In this document: piece after piece, positions 28,396-39,799 of the stretch
Layout: every line of letters starts with the position of its first letter
Position numbering within the stretch: the stretch's first letter is position 1
NCBI GenBank assembly: GCA_016874115.1
Contig: VGVA01000008.1
Coordinates: 1-48,478, forward strand
Reading direction: 5' to 3'
DNA from: Gammaproteobacteria bacterium
Lineage (GTDB): Bacteria; Pseudomonadota; Gammaproteobacteria; Methylococcales; Methylomonadaceae
Length of the DNA stretch: 48,478 nucleotides
The notes under the pieces: generated by a model
What the model was told of the DNA's origin: nothing
The model's database searches: none
Seen by the model: the letters and a program-made list of their open reading frames with translations, nothing else
Made by a program: the position numbers and the translations under genes

Positions 28396-28983
28396 ATGGA
28401 CGCACAAACAAAAGTCACCGGCGTGATTTTAGCGGGCGGACTGGCTCGTCGCATGAGCGGGCAGGACAAGGGGCTTGTGGATTTCAAAGGGAAGCCATTA
28501 ATCAACTACGCCATTGCCGCCATAAGCGAAATTGCCGATGTGACGATCATTAATGCCAACCGTAATATTAAGCAGTATCAAGAATACGGTTTCCCGGTTA
28601 TTAGCGATTTAACAGGCAATTTTGACGGGCCGCTGGCGGGCATACTGGCGGCGATGGCCTACGCCAAAAACGGCATTTTATTAATCATGCCTTGCGATAT
28701 GCCGTTCGTTAAAGCACAGCACATTAAAAAATTGCTCAACGCACTTGTAGAGAATGACGCAGATGTAGCCGTGGCTTGCGATAGCAACCGTTTATATCCG
28801 GTATTTTTAGCCATTAATACCGCATTATTGCCTAGTTTGCAGGCTTATCTGGGCAGCGGGTATCGAAAAGTGGAAACGTGGTTGGTGCAGCAAAAGCTGG
28901 TTAGGGTGGATTTCAACGGTGAAGCGGAAATCTTTATTAATATTAATTCCATGACGGAATTAATGGTTATGAGGGAAGATTGA
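28396..28983 (+). CDS. mobA: Molybdenum cofactor guanylyltransferase
   Basis: A 195-residue enzyme attaching GMP to molybdopterin. It has the nucleotidyltransferase signature LAGGLARRMSGQDKG (12-26), the metal-binding PCDMPFV loop, and a FININSMTEL end. The bis-MGD cofactor is needed by formate dehydrogenases and nitrate reductases, which fits C1 oxidation. It is divergent from the DUF302 lipoprotein. Confidence 0.93.
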   Translation: MDAQTKVTGVILAGGLARRMSGQDKGLVDFKGKPLINYAIAAISEIADVTIINANRNIKQYQEYGFPVISDLTGNFDGPLAGILAAMAYAKNGILLIMPCDMPFVKAQHIKKLLNALVENDADVAVACDSNRLYPVFLAINTALLPSLQAYLGSGYRKVETWLVQQKLVRVDFNGEAEIFININSMTELMVMRED

Positions 28984-28988
28984 TTAAC

Positions 28989-29017
28989 GTGGTGGTTTTG
29001 GATTATAAAACCACCAC
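28989..29017. terminator. Convergent stem-loop between mobA and pnp
   Basis: GTGGTGGTTTT pairs perfectly with AAAACCACCAC (11 bp, 7-base loop) in the 46-bp gap between two convergent genes. It can serve either strand, although no long T run follows on either side. Confidence 0.6.
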
Positions 29018-29029
29018 ATCTAAACAATA

Positions 29030-31108
29030 TTACTCCTTATCCACATCCTTCATGCTCAAGCGGACGCGGCCCTGGCGATCAATTTCTAGAACTTTAACCC
29101 GCACTACATCGCCTTCGCTGAGCTTGTCGCTGACTTTATCGACACGTTCGTCGGAAATTTGGGAGATGTGTACCAGACCGTCTTTGCCGGGCAGGATAGT
29201 GACGAAAGCACCGAAGTCCATTAACCGGGCGACTTTGCCTTCATAAATCTTGCCGACTTCGACTTCGTCGGTGATTTCTTCGATCAAGCGACGGGCTTCT
29301 TCGCCTGCCGCTTTATCAACGGAAGCGATTTTTACTACGCCATCATCGGTCAGGTCAATGCTCGCGCCGGTCTGCTCCGTGATACCTCGAATAGTCGCGC
29401 CGCCCTTGCCGATGACTTCGCGGATTTTGGCCGGATCGATTTTGAAGCTGATGATGCGCGGTGCAAAGTCTGACATTTGCTCGCGGCTGGCGGACAAGGC
29501 CTTATTCATTTCGCCCAGGATATGCAAGCGTCCTGTTTTGGCTTGTTCCAGCGCCGTTTTCATGATTTCGGCGGTAATGCCGTCGATTTTGATGTCCATT
29601 TGCAACGCGGTAATGCCGACGGCTGAACCGGCAACTTTGAAATCCATGTCGCCTAAATGGTCTTCATCACCCATGATGTCGGATAACACAGCAAATTGCT
29701 CGCCTTCTTTAATTAATCCCATCGCAATACCGGCTACCGGCGTTTTAATAGGTACGCCAGCGTCCATTAATGCCAAGCTGCTGCCGCAGACCGAAGCCAT
29801 GGAGCTTGAACCGTTAGATTCAGTGATCTCGGAAACTACGCGGATAACATAAGGGAATTCGTCCATATCCGGCAAAACCGCCAATACGCCGCGTTTCGCC
29901 AAGCGGCCATGGCCGATTTCCCGGCGTTTGGGCGAGCCGACCATGCCGGTTTCGCCGACGCTGTACGGCGGGAAGTTGTAATGCAGCATGAACGGTTCTT
30001 TGTATTCGCCGGATAAAGCATCGATGATTTGCGCATCGCGCTGGGTGCCCAATGTGGCAACCACCAACGCTTGAGTTTCGCCGCGTGTAAACAGGGCGGA
30101 GCCGTGGGTTCTGGGCAGAACGCCGGTGCGGATGGAAATCGGACGAATGGAATCAAGCGCGCGGCCGTCGATACGTTTGCTGTCATTCAATATCGCGCTG
30201 CGGACGATGCGATATTCTAGGTTTTCGATGATGGTGCGGATTGCGCCTTCGGCGTACTCGCCGGTTGAGGTGAGTTTTTCGACGATGTCATTGCGGATAA
30301 GCTTGAGCTTATCTTGGCGCACCAGTTTTTCCGGAATTTGATAAGCGGCTTTGATGGCTGCTTCGACGGCATGGACGACTTGTTTTTCCAAGTCGGCATT
30401 GGTATCCGGCGCAGTCCATTCGACTTTGCCGCAACCAGCAGCTTGCGCGAAATCATTAATGGCATTAATGGCGGCCTGCATGTGTTCATGGCCGAACAGT
30501 ACGGAACCCAGCATGATTTCTTCCGATAAACCAGCGGCTTCCGATTCCACCATTAATACGGCTTTGGCGGTGCCCGCCACAACCAGATTCAGTTGCGATT
30601 CTTTGAGTTCAGCCGGAGAAGGGTTGAGCAGGTATGCGCCGTCTTTATAACCGACACAGGCAGCGCCGATCGGTCCGTTGAACGGTAGCCCGGAAACAGC
30701 CAATGCGGCGGATGCACCGAGAATAGCGGGTACTTCTGTATCTACTTCCGGATTCAGTGATAAGACCGTGGCGACTATCTGTGTTTCGTGGGTATAGCCT
30801 TCCGGAAAAAGCGGGCGGATAGGGCGGTCGATCAAACGGGAAACTAAAGTTTCCTGCTCGCTCGGACGCCCTTCGCGCTTAAAAAATCCGCCTGGGATTT
30901 TGCCGGCAGCAAAGGCTTTTTCCTGGTAGTTAACGGTCAGCGGAAAAAAATCGCCGCCGCTCGGCTCTTTTTTGCCGACAACGGTGACCAGCAGTGTGGT
31001 GCCTTCGACATCAATAATGATGGCGCCATCGGCTTGGCGGGCGATTTCCCCTGTTTCTAAGGTTACAGTACGGTTGCCGTATTGGAATTGTTTCCTGACT
31101 GGATTCAC
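29030..31108 (-). CDS. pnp: Polynucleotide phosphorylase
   Basis: A 692-residue 3'-5' phosphorolytic exoribonuclease and degradosome component. The start is GTG 31108, preceded by AGGA, giving [28 protein letters not shown]. Two RNase PH domains are present: [17 protein letters not shown], and [23 protein letters not shown] with the catalytic [21 protein letters not shown] domain ([21 protein letters not shown]) and an S1 domain ([27 protein letters not shown]) follow. It lies downstream of rpsO, as in E. coli. Confidence 0.98.
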   Translation of the reverse strand: MNPVRKQFQYGNRTVTLETGEIARQADGAIIIDVEGTTLLVTVVGKKEPSGGDFFPLTVNYQEKAFAAGKIPGGFFKREGRPSEQETLVSRLIDRPIRPLFPEGYTHETQIVATVLSLNPEVDTEVPAILGASAALAVSGLPFNGPIGAACVGYKDGAYLLNPSPAELKESQLNLVVAGTAKAVLMVESEAAGLSEEIMLGSVLFGHEHMQAAINAINDFAQAAGCGKVEWTAPDTNADLEKQVVHAVEAAIKAAYQIPEKLVRQDKLKLIRNDIVEKLTSTGEYAEGAIRTIIENLEYRIVRSAILNDSKRIDGRALDSIRPISIRTGVLPRTHGSALFTRGETQALVVATLGTQRDAQIIDALSGEYKEPFMLHYNFPPYSVGETGMVGSPKRREIGHGRLAKRGVLAVLPDMDEFPYVIRVVSEITESNGSSSMASVCGSSLALMDAGVPIKTPVAGIAMGLIKEGEQFAVLSDIMGDEDHLGDMDFKVAGSAVGITALQMDIKIDGITAEIMKTALEQAKTGRLHILGEMNKALSASREQMSDFAPRIISFKIDPAKIREVIGKGGATIRGITEQTGASIDLTDDGVVKIASVDKAAGEEARRLIEEITDEVEVGKIYEGKVARLMDFGAFVTILPGKDGLVHISQISDERVDKVSDKLSEGDVVRVKVLEIDRQGRVRLSMKDVDKE

Positions 31109-31171
31109 TATGAGATTCCTACTGGGTTAACGATTGGATTAAGGGGTTCACTATACTACGTTAGTGAAATG

Positions 31172-31201
31172 GGAACGGCTCGCTTTTTGACGAGCCGTTC
31201 C
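31172..31201 (-). terminator. rpsO-pnp intergenic hairpin
   Basis: An 11-bp perfect stem, GGAACGGCTCG with CGAGCCGTTCC, and an 8-base loop between rpsO and pnp. Its position matches the E. coli rpsO terminator and RNase III processing region. No T run follows on the minus strand, so processing or partial termination is more likely than full termination. Confidence 0.6.
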
Positions 31202-31210
31202 AGACGCGTG

Positions 31211-31480
31211 TTATTTGCGTAAGCCGAGCCGGTCGATTAATGAACGGTAACGGTTAATGTCCTTATTTTTCAGGTAGTCGAGCAATTTGCGGCGTTGGTT
31301 AACCATGCGCAATAAACCGCGGCGCGAATGGTTGTCTTTTTTATGTTCGGCAAAATGCGGCGTTAAATGGGTAATATGCGCCGTTAATAAGGCGATTTGC
31401 ACTTCCGGCGAACCGGTGTCGGTATCGGAAAGGCGGTATTGTTCGACAACAGCTTTCTTTTGTTCAGCAGTAAATGGCAT
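31211..31480 (-). CDS. rpsO: 30S ribosomal protein S15
   Basis: An 89-residue ribosomal protein: [36 protein letters not shown], then [26 protein letters not shown], the standard S15 sequence with its rRNA-binding HxxxxHSRRGL motif. It is the first gene after truB on the minus strand, with its own leader hairpin. Confidence 0.98.
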   Translation of the reverse strand: MPFTAEQKKAVVEQYRLSDTDTGSPEVQIALLTAHITHLTPHFAEHKKDNHSRRGLLRMVNQRRKLLDYLKNKDINRYRSLIDRLGLRK

Positions 31481-31509
31481 TTTGTTTATCCCTATGATGG
31501 TTAAATTAA

Positions 31510-31543
31510 AGCCCGGCTCGATTAATGAATAAATTGCTGGGCT
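31510..31543 (-). promoter_or_regulatory. rpsO leader stem-loop (possible attenuator or S15 operator)
   Basis: On the minus strand AGCCCAGC pairs with GCCGGGCT (8 bp, one G-T), followed by TTAATTT, 30 bases before the rpsO start. It could end truB transcripts or form part of the S15 autoregulatory site known in E. coli. The sequence alone does not decide. Confidence 0.4.
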
Positions 31544-31610
31544 GGAAATAAAAAAGCAACTCCACGATAGGGTGTAGAATGCTTCGGTTAAGTCTAAAAT
31601 ATAGTTGAAA

Positions 31611-32513
31611 TTAACTGGTTAAACAGAATATTTTTTTCGGCGCTAGTTTACCATCCAATCGCATTTCTCCCAAGCCTAAAAACTCATTGGCGCAGTACAT
31701 GCGCACGGTTCCCTGAACCTCATTGTTCAATTTGAGTTGTTGACCTTGTTTCACGCTGGCGGCTTCCTGGGTATTCAGATTAACGGCAGGCAATGCAGAA
31801 AGGGGTGCATCGACAGCCAGAAGTTTACCGAGCAAAGCCTGTTCGTTCAGATTGGCTAAGTCGTCATACGAAATAGCTTGTTCAATGCGAAAGCCGCCGG
31901 TATTAATGCGGCGCAAAGCTTTGACGGTGGCGCAAGTTCCCAGAGCTTGGCCGATATCTTCCGACAGAGTGCGGATATAAGTGCCTTTGGAACAATGGAC
32001 TTCAAGTTCCAGGGTATCCTCATGGTACTTCAGGCAGTTAATCTCGAAGATAGTAATCGATCTGGCGGCGCGCTCGACAGTTCGACCGGCGCGGGCTAGT
32101 TCGTACAGTTTTTTGCCGTTCTGTTTTAAGGCCGAATACATGGGCGGGATTTGTTCGATAGCTCCAGTAAATCGCTTCAATACGGCTTGAAGATCGGCAT
32201 CGGTTAGCGCCGGAACAGGCTTGGTCGCAATTACATTGCCTTCCAAATCCCCGGTGTCAGTGGCTATACCCAATTGAATCGAAACCTGATAGCGTTTATG
32301 GTCGTTGAGCATTAATCCCGAGATTTTGGTGGCCGCTCCTAGACAAATCGGCAACAGGCCGGTCGCCAGAGGATCAAGACTGCCGGTATGGCCGGCCTTG
32401 TTGGCGTTATACAAGCGTTTAACTTCCTGTAAGGCGCGGTTAGAAGAAACGCCTAAGCGTTTGTCCAGTAGCAGAATACCGTGGATGTCGCGGCCGTGAT
32501 TCCGTTTGGTCAT
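31611..32513 (-). CDS. truB: tRNA pseudouridine(55) synthase
   Basis: A 300-residue enzyme making pseudouridine 55 in the T loop. Catalytic Asp47 lies in [17 protein letters not shown]. KxxG-type [18 protein letters not shown] and [19 protein letters not shown] are typical, and a PUA-like tail follows. The start overlaps the rbfA stop as TAATG, and the pair is embedded in ATTAATG. Confidence 0.96.
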   Translation of the reverse strand: MTKRNHGRDIHGILLLDKRLGVSSNRALQEVKRLYNANKAGHTGSLDPLATGLLPICLGAATKISGLMLNDHKRYQVSIQLGIATDTGDLEGNVIATKPVPALTDADLQAVLKRFTGAIEQIPPMYSALKQNGKKLYELARAGRTVERAARSITIFEINCLKYHEDTLELEVHCSKGTYIRTLSEDIGQALGTCATVKALRRINTGGFRIEQAISYDDLANLNEQALLGKLLAVDAPLSALPAVNLNTQEAASVKQGQQLKLNNEVQGTVRMYCANEFLGLGEMRLDGKLAPKKIFCLTS

Positions 32514-32893
32514 TAATGGGAGTTGTTATCCGGTTTTTCGTCTTCGGATTTAATATCGCTCAGCAATTCCGCTACCCGCATACCGGTATCGAAAGAGCTG
32601 TCGTAATAAAATTTGAGTTCGGAAATATGCCGTAACCGCATTCTTTGCGCCAATAAATGCCGGATGACCGGCGTTTTTTCATTAAGCCATTTAATGTGAT
32701 TGCGCTTGCTTTGTTCGTCGGCGTTGAAGACAGTGAAGTAAATTTTAGCGGAGGCCAAATCTTTGCTCAGCACTACTTCATTAATGGTAATAAAGCCAAA
32801 ACGCGGATCGTTAATTTCCCGTTGCAAAATGAATGCGAGTTCTTTTTGCATTTCTGATGAAACCCGCGCGCTTCGGCCGTATTCTTTAGGCAT
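32513..32893 (-). CDS. rbfA: Ribosome-binding factor A
   Basis: A 126-residue 30S maturation factor: RSARVSSEMQKELAFILQREINDPRFGFITINEVVLSKDLASAKIYFTV, the KH-like RbfA core with the conserved DPR turn. It starts four bases after the infB stop, so it is probably coupled. Confidence 0.95.
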   Translation of the reverse strand: MPKEYGRSARVSSEMQKELAFILQREINDPRFGFITINEVVLSKDLASAKIYFTVFNADEQSKRNHIKWLNEKTPVIRHLLAQRMRLRHISELKFYYDSSFDTGMRVAELLSDIKSEDEKPDNNSH

Positions 32894-32897
32894 GACG

Positions 32898-35474
32898 TTA
32901 GATTACCCGTTTGACTTCGGTGCGTTCAAAGACTTCAATTTGGTCGCCAGCTTTAACATCGTTGTAGTTTTTCACGCCGATGCCGCATTCCATGCCCATC
33001 TTGACTTCCTGTACATCGTCTTTGAAGCGGCGTAAGGATTCCAACTGGCCTTCGTAAATCACGATGTTATCGCGCAATACGCGAATGGGCAGGTTGCGTT
33101 TCACATAGCCGTCTATCACCATACAACCGGCAATTGCGCCGAATTTGGGCGAGCGGAAGACATCGCGTACTTCCGCCAGACCGACGATCTGCTGTTTAAT
33201 GTCGGGCGAGAGCATACCGCTGATAGATTTTTTGACTTCGTCTATGGCGTCGTAAATCACGCTGTAATAATGCAGGTCAATGCCTTTTTCTTCGATTAGC
33301 CGACGGGCTGTGGCGTCTGCGCGGACATTAAAGCCCATTAAGATAGCGCCGGATGCCAGTGCCAGATTGACGTCGCCTTCATTAATACCGCCGACGCCGC
33401 CATAAACCACCTTCACTTCTACTTCATCATTGGATAAATCGACCAGTGAACCGCGCAAGGCTTCCAAGCTGCCCTGAACATCGGTTTTCAATACCAGATT
33501 AAGGCTGGCAGTTTCGCCCGCAGTCATTCTGGAGAAAACATCTTCTAGTTTGGAAGCGCTTTGCGCTGCATGCAGATTATGGCGTTTGCGTTCTTCACGG
33601 TGTCTAGCCAGTTCGCGAGCTACGCGTTCGTTTTGGACTACCATGAACTCATCTCCGGCATTGGGCGTACCGGAAAGTCCCAGAATTTCACAGGGAACGC
33701 TGGGTCCGGCTTCTTTGATGGGTTTGCCGTTTTCGTTAAACATGGCGCGTACGCGGCCGAATTCATGACCGCACAAAACCATCTGGCCGCTTTCCAATGT
33801 GCCTTTTTGCACTAACACGGTCGCTACCGCTCCGCGGCCTTTATCAAGCCGCGATTCGATGACAATACCTGAAGCAATACCGATTTTCGGCGCTTTTAAT
33901 TCCAGAATTTCGGTTTGTACGATCAGGGCTTCGATAAGATCGTCGATACCTTCACCGGTTTTAGCCGATATTTTCAGGAATTGCACATCGCCGCCCCATT
34001 CTTCGGGAATGACATTAATGTTTGCTAATTCCTGCATGACTTTGTCGGGATTGGCGTCGGCCTTGTCGATTTTATTCATAGCGACGATGATCGGCACCTT
34101 GGCGGCGCGGGCGTGATCGACCGCTTCCTTGGTTTGCGGCATAACGCCATCGTCCGCCGCTACGACAACGATGACCACGTCGGTGACATCGGCGCCACGG
34201 GCGCGCATGGCGGTAAAGGCGGCATGGCCGGGGGTATCCAAAAAGGTAACGGAGCCGTGATTGGTTTTAACCTGATAAGCGCCGATGTGTTGGGTAATGC
34301 CGCCTGCTTCGCCGGCAGCCACACGGGTTTTGCGGATGTAATCCAGCAGCGATGTTTTACCGTGGTCGACGTGCCCCATGATGGTGACAATGGGTGCTCT
34401 GGGCAGTTCCTTGCGGTTATCTTCTTCCTGGACGGCTTCGGCCAGCAATTCTTTTTCAAAGTCATCGTCATTTTGAATGATTGCCTTATGTCCCATTTCT
34501 TCCACCAAAATAACGGCGGTATCTTGATCGATGGTCTTATTAATGGTCGCCATAATGCCCAGCTTCATCAAATGTTTGATGACGGCTGCCGCCTTGACGC
34601 TCATTTTTTGCGCCAAATCGGATACCATGATCATTTCCGGTACGGCGACTTCTTTAATAATCGGCGCTACCGGCATTTCAAACTGATGTTTGCCGTCTGC
34701 CGTCACCGGTGCTTTAAAGGATGTCGGCTTTTTCTTTTTTTTGCGGGATTCTATGTTAATCGCGCGGCCTTCATCGTTCAGCATTTTGTTTCGATGCAAG
34801 GTTTGTTTTTTGCCTTCGGCCTGTAAGCGGACGCGCTCGGAATTTTTGCGAATGGATTCTTCCAGACGGCGTTCTTTTTCCGTAAGTTCTTTCGGTGCTT
34901 CGGGTTTGCTTTTCTTTTCGTTTTTGACCGTTAATAGATCAAGTTTAGGTTCGGGTTCGGAGGCCGCCTCAACCACGGGCGCGCTTACTTTAGCGGTTTC
35001 TTGATCTGGCGTTTTTTCCGGCTCTACGGCTTCGGTAATTTGCTCGGCTTTAACGTCCTGACCTGTAGGCTGCACTGTTTCCGCTAGTGTCAACGGGGCG
35101 GCGGGTTCGACCGATTCCGAAACTGCGGGTTCGGACGCTTGCGTTTCGTCTTTGTATTTTGGATTGACGTAGGTTTTCTTTTTGCGCACCTCGACAGTGA
35201 TGGTTTTGGTGGCGCTGCCGGGAATACTTGCTTGTTTAATTTCAGTGGTTTTGCGTCTTTCCAGCGTTACTCTGCGCGGTACGCCGGTTTCAGCTTCGGC
35301 GGCGGTTTTACCGTGGCGGTTGCGTAAATGCGAAAGCAGTTTTAATTGATCGCTGTCACTGATAACGTCGTCTGGCGACTCGACGGGAAGGTCTGCTTCC
35401 TTGAGTTGTACCATTAGCCGCTCAAGCGGAATTTTGACGACTTCGGCGAGTTCGCGTACTGTTTTATTGGCCAT
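32898..35474 (-). CDS. infB: Translation initiation factor IF-2
   Basis: An 858-residue GTPase that delivers initiator tRNA. The start is ATG 35474, with GGAG seven bases upstream; a longer reading has no support. Order: an N-terminal IF2N domain ([20 protein letters not shown]), a low-complexity Glu/Lys/Pro/Ala linker (about 90-280), a second IF2N ([23 protein letters not shown]), and the G domain with GHVDHGKT at 367-374, DTPGH and NKID. The C-terminal domains that bind formyl-Met-tRNA follow. It overlaps nusA by 11 bp. Confidence 0.98.
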   Translation of the reverse strand: MANKTVRELAEVVKIPLERLMVQLKEADLPVESPDDVISDSDQLKLLSHLRNRHGKTAAEAETGVPRRVTLERRKTTEIKQASIPGSATKTITVEVRKKKTYVNPKYKDETQASEPAVSESVEPAAPLTLAETVQPTGQDVKAEQITEAVEPEKTPDQETAKVSAPVVEAASEPEPKLDLLTVKNEKKSKPEAPKELTEKERRLEESIRKNSERVRLQAEGKKQTLHRNKMLNDEGRAINIESRKKKKKPTSFKAPVTADGKHQFEMPVAPIIKEVAVPEMIMVSDLAQKMSVKAAAVIKHLMKLGIMATINKTIDQDTAVILVEEMGHKAIIQNDDDFEKELLAEAVQEEDNRKELPRAPIVTIMGHVDHGKTSLLDYIRKTRVAAGEAGGITQHIGAYQVKTNHGSVTFLDTPGHAAFTAMRARGADVTDVVIVVVAADDGVMPQTKEAVDHARAAKVPIIVAMNKIDKADANPDKVMQELANINVIPEEWGGDVQFLKISAKTGEGIDDLIEALIVQTEILELKAPKIGIASGIVIESRLDKGRGAVATVLVQKGTLESGQMVLCGHEFGRVRAMFNENGKPIKEAGPSVPCEILGLSGTPNAGDEFMVVQNERVARELARHREERKRHNLHAAQSASKLEDVFSRMTAGETASLNLVLKTDVQGSLEALRGSLVDLSNDEVEVKVVYGGVGGINEGDVNLALASGAILMGFNVRADATARRLIEEKGIDLHYYSVIYDAIDEVKKSISGMLSPDIKQQIVGLAEVRDVFRSPKFGAIAGCMVIDGYVKRNLPIRVLRDNIVIYEGQLESLRRFKDDVQEVKMGMECGIGVKNYNDVKAGDQIEVFERTEVKRVI

Positions 35475-37008
35475 ATTCGTCTCCTGCCAAGCTGGCTGCT
35501 TCCGGCGCTTCCGCAAACCACGGCTCACGCGCCTTCATAATTAATTGAGCAGCCCGGTCTTCTGTCATGCCATTAATTTCCAGTAGATCATCAATGGACT
35601 GTTCCGCCAGATCTTCCATCGTTTTAATGCCTAGTTCAGCCAATTTATAAGCTAAATCATTGTCCATGCCTGCCATCGCCAGGAGATCATCGGCCGGTTC
35701 GTTGGATTCGTCTTTTTCTTCCAAAGCAATCGCGCTGATTAATAACGCGTCTTTGGCGCGATTTTTCAGTTCGTTGACCAGATCTTCATCAAAACCTTCA
35801 ATCTCCAGCATTTCGCTAACTGGAACGTAGGCTACTTCTTCAACGGTGTTGAAACCTTCGTCCACCAGCGTCATTGCAATGTCTTCGTCGACATCCAATT
35901 GTTCGACGAACATTTGTTTGGTCAGCGCCGCTTCGGCTTCATTCTTTTCTTCGGCTTTGGTGGCGTCCAGAACATTCAATTCCCATCCCGTTAACTGGGT
36001 TGCCAAACGCACATTTTGTCCGCCGCGGCCTATCGCCTGGGAAAGGTTTTCCGAGCTGACCGCTAAATCCATGCTGTGTTTGTCTTCATCGACAATAATC
36101 GATTGGATTTCCGCCGGAGCCATGGCATTAATGACGAATTGCGCTTCGTTTGGATTCCATAAAATAATATCTATGCGTTCGCCCGCCAGTTCGTTGGTGA
36201 CCGATTGCACCCGCGAACCGCGCATGCCTACACATGCGCCGACCGGATCCAGGCGCGGATCGTTGCTTTTTACCGCAATCTTTGCTCTGGAGCCGGGATC
36301 CCTGGCGGCGCCCATGATGGTTATCATCCCTTCATTAACTTCCGGCACCTCCAGACGGAATAATGCGACGAGTAATTCCGGTGCGGTGCGACTGATGAAT
36401 AACTGCGGCCCGCGCGCTTCGGAACGGACTTCTCTTAAGTAGCCTCTGATTCTGTCGCCGTTGCGGACCGGTTCTTTGGGAATCATGTCTTCTTTGGCGA
36501 TAAACGCTTCAATGTGTCCGCCCAGATCAAGATAGACATTGCCTTTCTCAATGCGTTTGACGATACCGGTGATAAGTTCGCCGACGCGGCTTTCATACGC
36601 TTCGACGATTTTTCTGCGTTCGGCTTCACGGACTTTATGAATGATAACCTGTTTGGCGGTTTGCGCGGCGATGCGGCCGAATTCAACGGATTCGATTTCT
36701 TCCTGGGCAACATCGCCGACATTAATGTTGGGATTTTCCATGCGGGCGCTTTCCAACAGTATTTGCGAGGCCGGATGCTCCACGTCGCCGTCTATATCGG
36801 GATTAGCGTCGACGACATCCCATTGCCGATAGGTCACGTAATCGCCGGTTTTTCTATCGATGACGACATTCACTTTAATTTGGTTGGCATGGCGTTTTAT
36901 GGTCGCAGCCTCCAATGCCGATTCAATGGCTTGAAAAACAATTTCTTTATCGATGTCTTTTTCGTTGGAAAATACTTCGGCGACTAATAATATTTCTTTA
37001 TTTGCCAT
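35464..37008 (-). CDS. nusA: Transcription termination/antitermination protein NusA
   Basis: A 514-residue RNA polymerase-associated factor. The start is ATG 37008, preceded by a perfect AAGGAGGT. Domains are the N-terminal RNAP-binding region ([19 protein letters not shown]), S1 ([23 protein letters not shown]), two KH domains ([41 protein letters not shown]), and two acidic C-terminal repeats, as in enterobacterial NusA. It overlaps rimP by 11 bp. Confidence 0.98.
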   Translation of the reverse strand: MANKEILLVAEVFSNEKDIDKEIVFQAIESALEAATIKRHANQIKVNVVIDRKTGDYVTYRQWDVVDANPDIDGDVEHPASQILLESARMENPNINVGDVAQEEIESVEFGRIAAQTAKQVIIHKVREAERRKIVEAYESRVGELITGIVKRIEKGNVYLDLGGHIEAFIAKEDMIPKEPVRNGDRIRGYLREVRSEARGPQLFISRTAPELLVALFRLEVPEVNEGMITIMGAARDPGSRAKIAVKSNDPRLDPVGACVGMRGSRVQSVTNELAGERIDIILWNPNEAQFVINAMAPAEIQSIIVDEDKHSMDLAVSSENLSQAIGRGGQNVRLATQLTGWELNVLDATKAEEKNEAEAALTKQMFVEQLDVDEDIAMTLVDEGFNTVEEVAYVPVSEMLEIEGFDEDLVNELKNRAKDALLISAIALEEKDESNEPADDLLAMAGMDNDLAYKLAELGIKTMEDLAEQSIDDLLEINGMTEDRAAQLIMKAREPWFAEAPEAASLAGDEYGQ

Positions 37009-37483
37009 TGCGACCTCCTTTTTTAATGGTGTAAATAGGCACCAGACGCGCTTTGCTGATCGCGCTGAAAGGCACCTCAAAAATCTGTTCTACTTCGCGT
37101 AGAGTGATGATGTCTGTCACGACTTTCTCGATAATGCCGGTAATTTTTTTGCGGCCTTCGATGCTTTGGTATAAATTGACCAAGACTGTACTGCCGATAA
37201 ATTGTTCAAATTGGTGAAGATAAAAAAATGGCCGATCCGCACCGGGCGAGGAAACTTCCAGTTGGTAATCTCCCTGAATCGGGTCTTCAACCTCCATGAC
37301 ACCGCTGACTTGATGGCTGACCCGGGAGCAATCGTCGACTAAAATGCCTTCCGGCTTGTCGATGTAGATTCTGATTAAGCCGCGACGAGGATGCGGAAGA
37401 TATTCAACGCCGACGCACTCGTAACCCAACCCGGTGACGACGGGTTCGATTAAATTGACCAAGTAATCGGGCGCTTGCCTCAT
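36998..37483 (-). CDS. rimP: Ribosome maturation factor RimP
   Basis: A 161-residue 30S assembly factor: LIEPVVTGLGYECVGVEYLPHPRRGLIRIYID, DDCSRVSHQVSGVMEVEDPI, YQLEVSSPGADRPF. It is the first protein gene after the initiator tRNA, and three hairpins intervene. Confidence 0.95.
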   Translation of the reverse strand: MRQAPDYLVNLIEPVVTGLGYECVGVEYLPHPRRGLIRIYIDKPEGILVDDCSRVSHQVSGVMEVEDPIQGDYQLEVSSPGADRPFFYLHQFEQFIGSTVLVNLYQSIEGRKKITGIIEKVVTDIITLREVEQIFEVPFSAISKARLVPIYTIKKGGRNGK

Positions 37484-37509
37484 TAATTCCTCATTAAATT
37501 AATACACAT

Positions 37510-37531
37510 AAAAAAAGAGCCAACGGCCCTT
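37510..37531 (-). terminator. Attenuator-like terminator before rimP
   Basis: On the minus strand GGGCC-GTT-GGCTC is followed by seven T. The stem is short, so termination should be partial. Confidence 0.5.
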
Positions 37532-37551
37532 CCATTAATAACCTGCCATTA

Positions 37552-37570
37552 AGCCCATGATTAATGGGCT
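37552..37570 (-). other. Stem-loop with palindrome in the loop, tRNA-rimP leader
   Basis: AGCCCAT pairs with ATGGGCT around a GATTA loop, and the right arm and loop contain an ATTAAT. There is no T tract. It is the middle of three hairpins in the leader. Confidence 0.45.
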
Positions 37571-37578
37571 GTCCAAAA

Positions 37579-37606
37579 ATAAAAAACCCCATAGCGGGGC
37601 TTTCTT
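37579..37606 (-). terminator. Rho-independent terminator after tRNA-fMet
   Basis: On the minus strand AAGCCCC-GCTAT-GGGGTTTTTT, then ATTTTT, begins 10 bases after the tRNA CCA end. It releases the tRNA transcript; readthrough supplies rimP-nusA. Confidence 0.75.
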
Positions 37607-37615
37607 GTTTTTAAT

Positions 37616-37692
<77 letters not shown>

Positions 37693-37704
37693 ATTAGACC
37701 GACT

Positions 37705-37732
37705 ATTATATATCAACCGTTTGAATTAGCAA
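37705..37732 (-). promoter_or_regulatory. Promoter of the metY-rimP-nusA-infB operon
   Basis: On the minus strand TTGCTA (plus 37727-37732), a 16-bp spacer, then a perfect TATAAT (plus 37705-37710), followed by a GC-containing discriminator (AGTCGGT). The tRNA 5' end is 12 bases past the -10. Confidence 0.7.
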
Positions 37733-38044
37733 TTTATTTCTAACGGTTTACCAAAGATTCGGCTGCTAATTAAACGCTACGCGATAACTGCTATCCGCCA
37801 GCCTATTAATTAACGCTGCATTAGACAGTTGTAATGCAGGCCAAGTTGCAGCCGATCTGTTATAAACTTGGTCGGACGATTAATGTACGTATGGGAATTA
37901 CCAAACGACCGGCCATCAGCAAAACTGGAATAAGGCAGCAGTTAATGGCTTGGCGGCTGTATGTTTTAATTCCGAACAGTCGTTAATACATTGTTGTGCT
38001 TGCTTAAGAAACGTTGAAGAGAGCATCATCATTAATTAAAAATT
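37733..38044. other. Intergenic region between metY and the ABC exporter
   Basis: This is the divergent region upstream of two genes. It contains three ATTAAT copies (near 37805, 37880 and 38031) and no reading frame that I would call. The exporter start at 38045 has no clear ribosome site and no obvious promoter. Confidence 0.5.
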
Positions 38045-39799
38045 ATGGACATTATATTTAAGGAATACGCCCACGTCGTTTGGCAGAAGAAAGGATATTT
38101 TTTGCTGGCGTTAGTGGCGTTGGCCGGTGCGACCAGCCTGGATTTGCTGGCGCCGGTTTATTACAAGTCTATCGCCAACGGTCTGGCAGCCAATTATTCG
38201 GAAAGCACGTTAAACAGTCTATTAACTAATTTGCAGCAACTGGCGCTGGTTTATGCGGGTATCTGGTGTTCGTGGCGGTTTTTGGAACTGGCGATTGTGC
38301 CGTTGGATGGCGGCGGCGTTAACTTGCTGGAGAAACGCTGCTTTGAGGTTTTAAAAAAGCAGAAATACACTTTTTTTGAGAATAACTATTCCGGAAGTTT
38401 AATTAAGCAGGCCAGCCGGTTTTCCCGTTCTTTTGAAATTATTATGGACTGGTTTCTGTTCCAGTTTTATATGAATCTATTGATGATTTCCATTTCATTC
38501 AGTGTGTTTTATCAGCATCATCGCCAGTTTGCTTTGTATTTTTTACTCTGGGTGGCGCTGCTCCTGAGTTGGAACATTCTGTATTCAATCTGGAAACTGC
38601 GTTTCGATAAAGCTGTGGCGGAAGGCGACAGCAGGGTTGGTGGGGCATATTCGGACGCCATCAGCAATATAAGTATCGTCAAGACTTTCGCACTGGAGCA
38701 AAACGAACAAAACCGCATTAATCAAGCGTCGGATACGGTTTACCGGCGCAAAAAACTGGCTTGGTTGCTGATTTTTATCTCTTTTGCCGTGCAAGGCGTC
38801 ATGACCTTCGGTATTGAACTGTTGCTGATTTACCTGATGATTAATAAATGGCAGGCTGGCGTTTTTGAAGTGGGGGAGTTCGTATTATTTCAATCGATCA
38901 TGATTATTTTGATCCAGCGCTTGTGGGAATTCGGCCGTTATTTCCGGAATTTTTTTACCGCGCTGGCCGATGCCGCCGAAATGGCGGAAATTATCCGCAA
39001 AAGCGACTTAGAGATTGATACGCCAAACGCCAGACCGATTAACATCATACAAGGTGAGATCAAATTCATTAATCTTAGTTTTACCTACCATGCCCAACAA
39101 TTGGAACAGCGGTGGTTATTCGATCACTTTAATCTGGACATCCAAGCAGGTGAGAAAATCGCTTTGGTTGGGCAATCGGGTTCGGGTAAATCGACATTAA
39201 CCAAATTGCTTTTTCGTTTTTTAGAACCGCAACACGGACAGATTTGCTTTGACGGTATTGACGCTAAGGCTTTCACGCTGACATCTCTGCGCAGGCAGAT
39301 TTCCATGGTGCCGCAGCAGCCTGATCTGTTTCACCGCACCATTAGGGACAACATTACTTTGGGTGCGGCTATTAATGATGAGCAATTATTGGCCGCTGCG
39401 CAAAAATCCTGCTGTTGGGAGTTTATTAATCAATTACCGGATAAATTCGATACCCTGGTCGGCGAACGCGGCGTTAAATTGTCCGGCGGCGAAAAACAGC
39501 GTATCGCGATTGCCAGAGCTTTTCTTGAGGATGCGCCAATCGTGATTCTGGACGAAGCGACCAGCGCACTCGATTCATTAACCGAACAGCAAATCCAAAC
39601 GGCCATTTTCAATCTTATTAATAACAAGACTGCCATTGTGATTGCGCACCGCCTGTCAACGATATTAAGCATGGATCGCATTGTGGTGCTGGAACAGGGG
39701 CGCATTATCGAGATGGGAACGCATCAACAATTGCTGTCCAATAAGAGCAAATACTATGCCATGTGGCAGTATCAGAGCGGCGGATTTTTGATAAATTAA
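38045..39799 (+). CDS. ABC transporter, fused permease and ATPase (exporter type)
   Basis: A 584-residue half-transporter. Six hydrophobic helices lie at residues 1-310. The ATPase follows, with Walker A GQSGSGKS (376-383), the Q-loop near SMVPQQPDLF, signature LSGGE (479-483), Walker B IVILDEA, D-loop SALDS and switch histidine in IAHRLS. This is the ABCB/MsbA type that works as a dimer in the inner membrane. The substrate is unknown, as no partner gene lies next to it. The TAA stop is within an ATTAAT. Confidence 0.92.
   Translation: MDIIFKEYAHVVWQKKGYFLLALVALAGATSLDLLAPVYYKSIANGLAANYSESTLNSLLTNLQQLALVYAGIWCSWRFLELAIVPLDGGGVNLLEKRCFEVLKKQKYTFFENNYSGSLIKQASRFSRSFEIIMDWFLFQFYMNLLMISISFSVFYQHHRQFALYFLLWVALLLSWNILYSIWKLRFDKAVAEGDSRVGGAYSDAISNISIVKTFALEQNEQNRINQASDTVYRRKKLAWLLIFISFAVQGVMTFGIELLLIYLMINKWQAGVFEVGEFVLFQSIMIILIQRLWEFGRYFRNFFTALADAAEMAEIIRKSDLEIDTPNARPINIIQGEIKFINLSFTYHAQQLEQRWLFDHFNLDIQAGEKIALVGQSGSGKSTLTKLLFRFLEPQHGQICFDGIDAKAFTLTSLRRQISMVPQQPDLFHRTIRDNITLGAAINDEQLLAAAQKSCCWEFINQLPDKFDTLVGERGVKLSGGEKQRIAIARAFLEDAPIVILDEATSALDSLTEQQIQTAIFNLINNKTAIVIAHRLSTILSMDRIVVLEQGRIIEMGTHQQLLSNKSKYYAMWQYQSGGFLIN

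Noticed and set aside
34113-34826. A long open plus-strand frame inside infB
   Set aside because: It lies antisense to the conserved IF-2 domains; openness follows from the codon use of the real gene.
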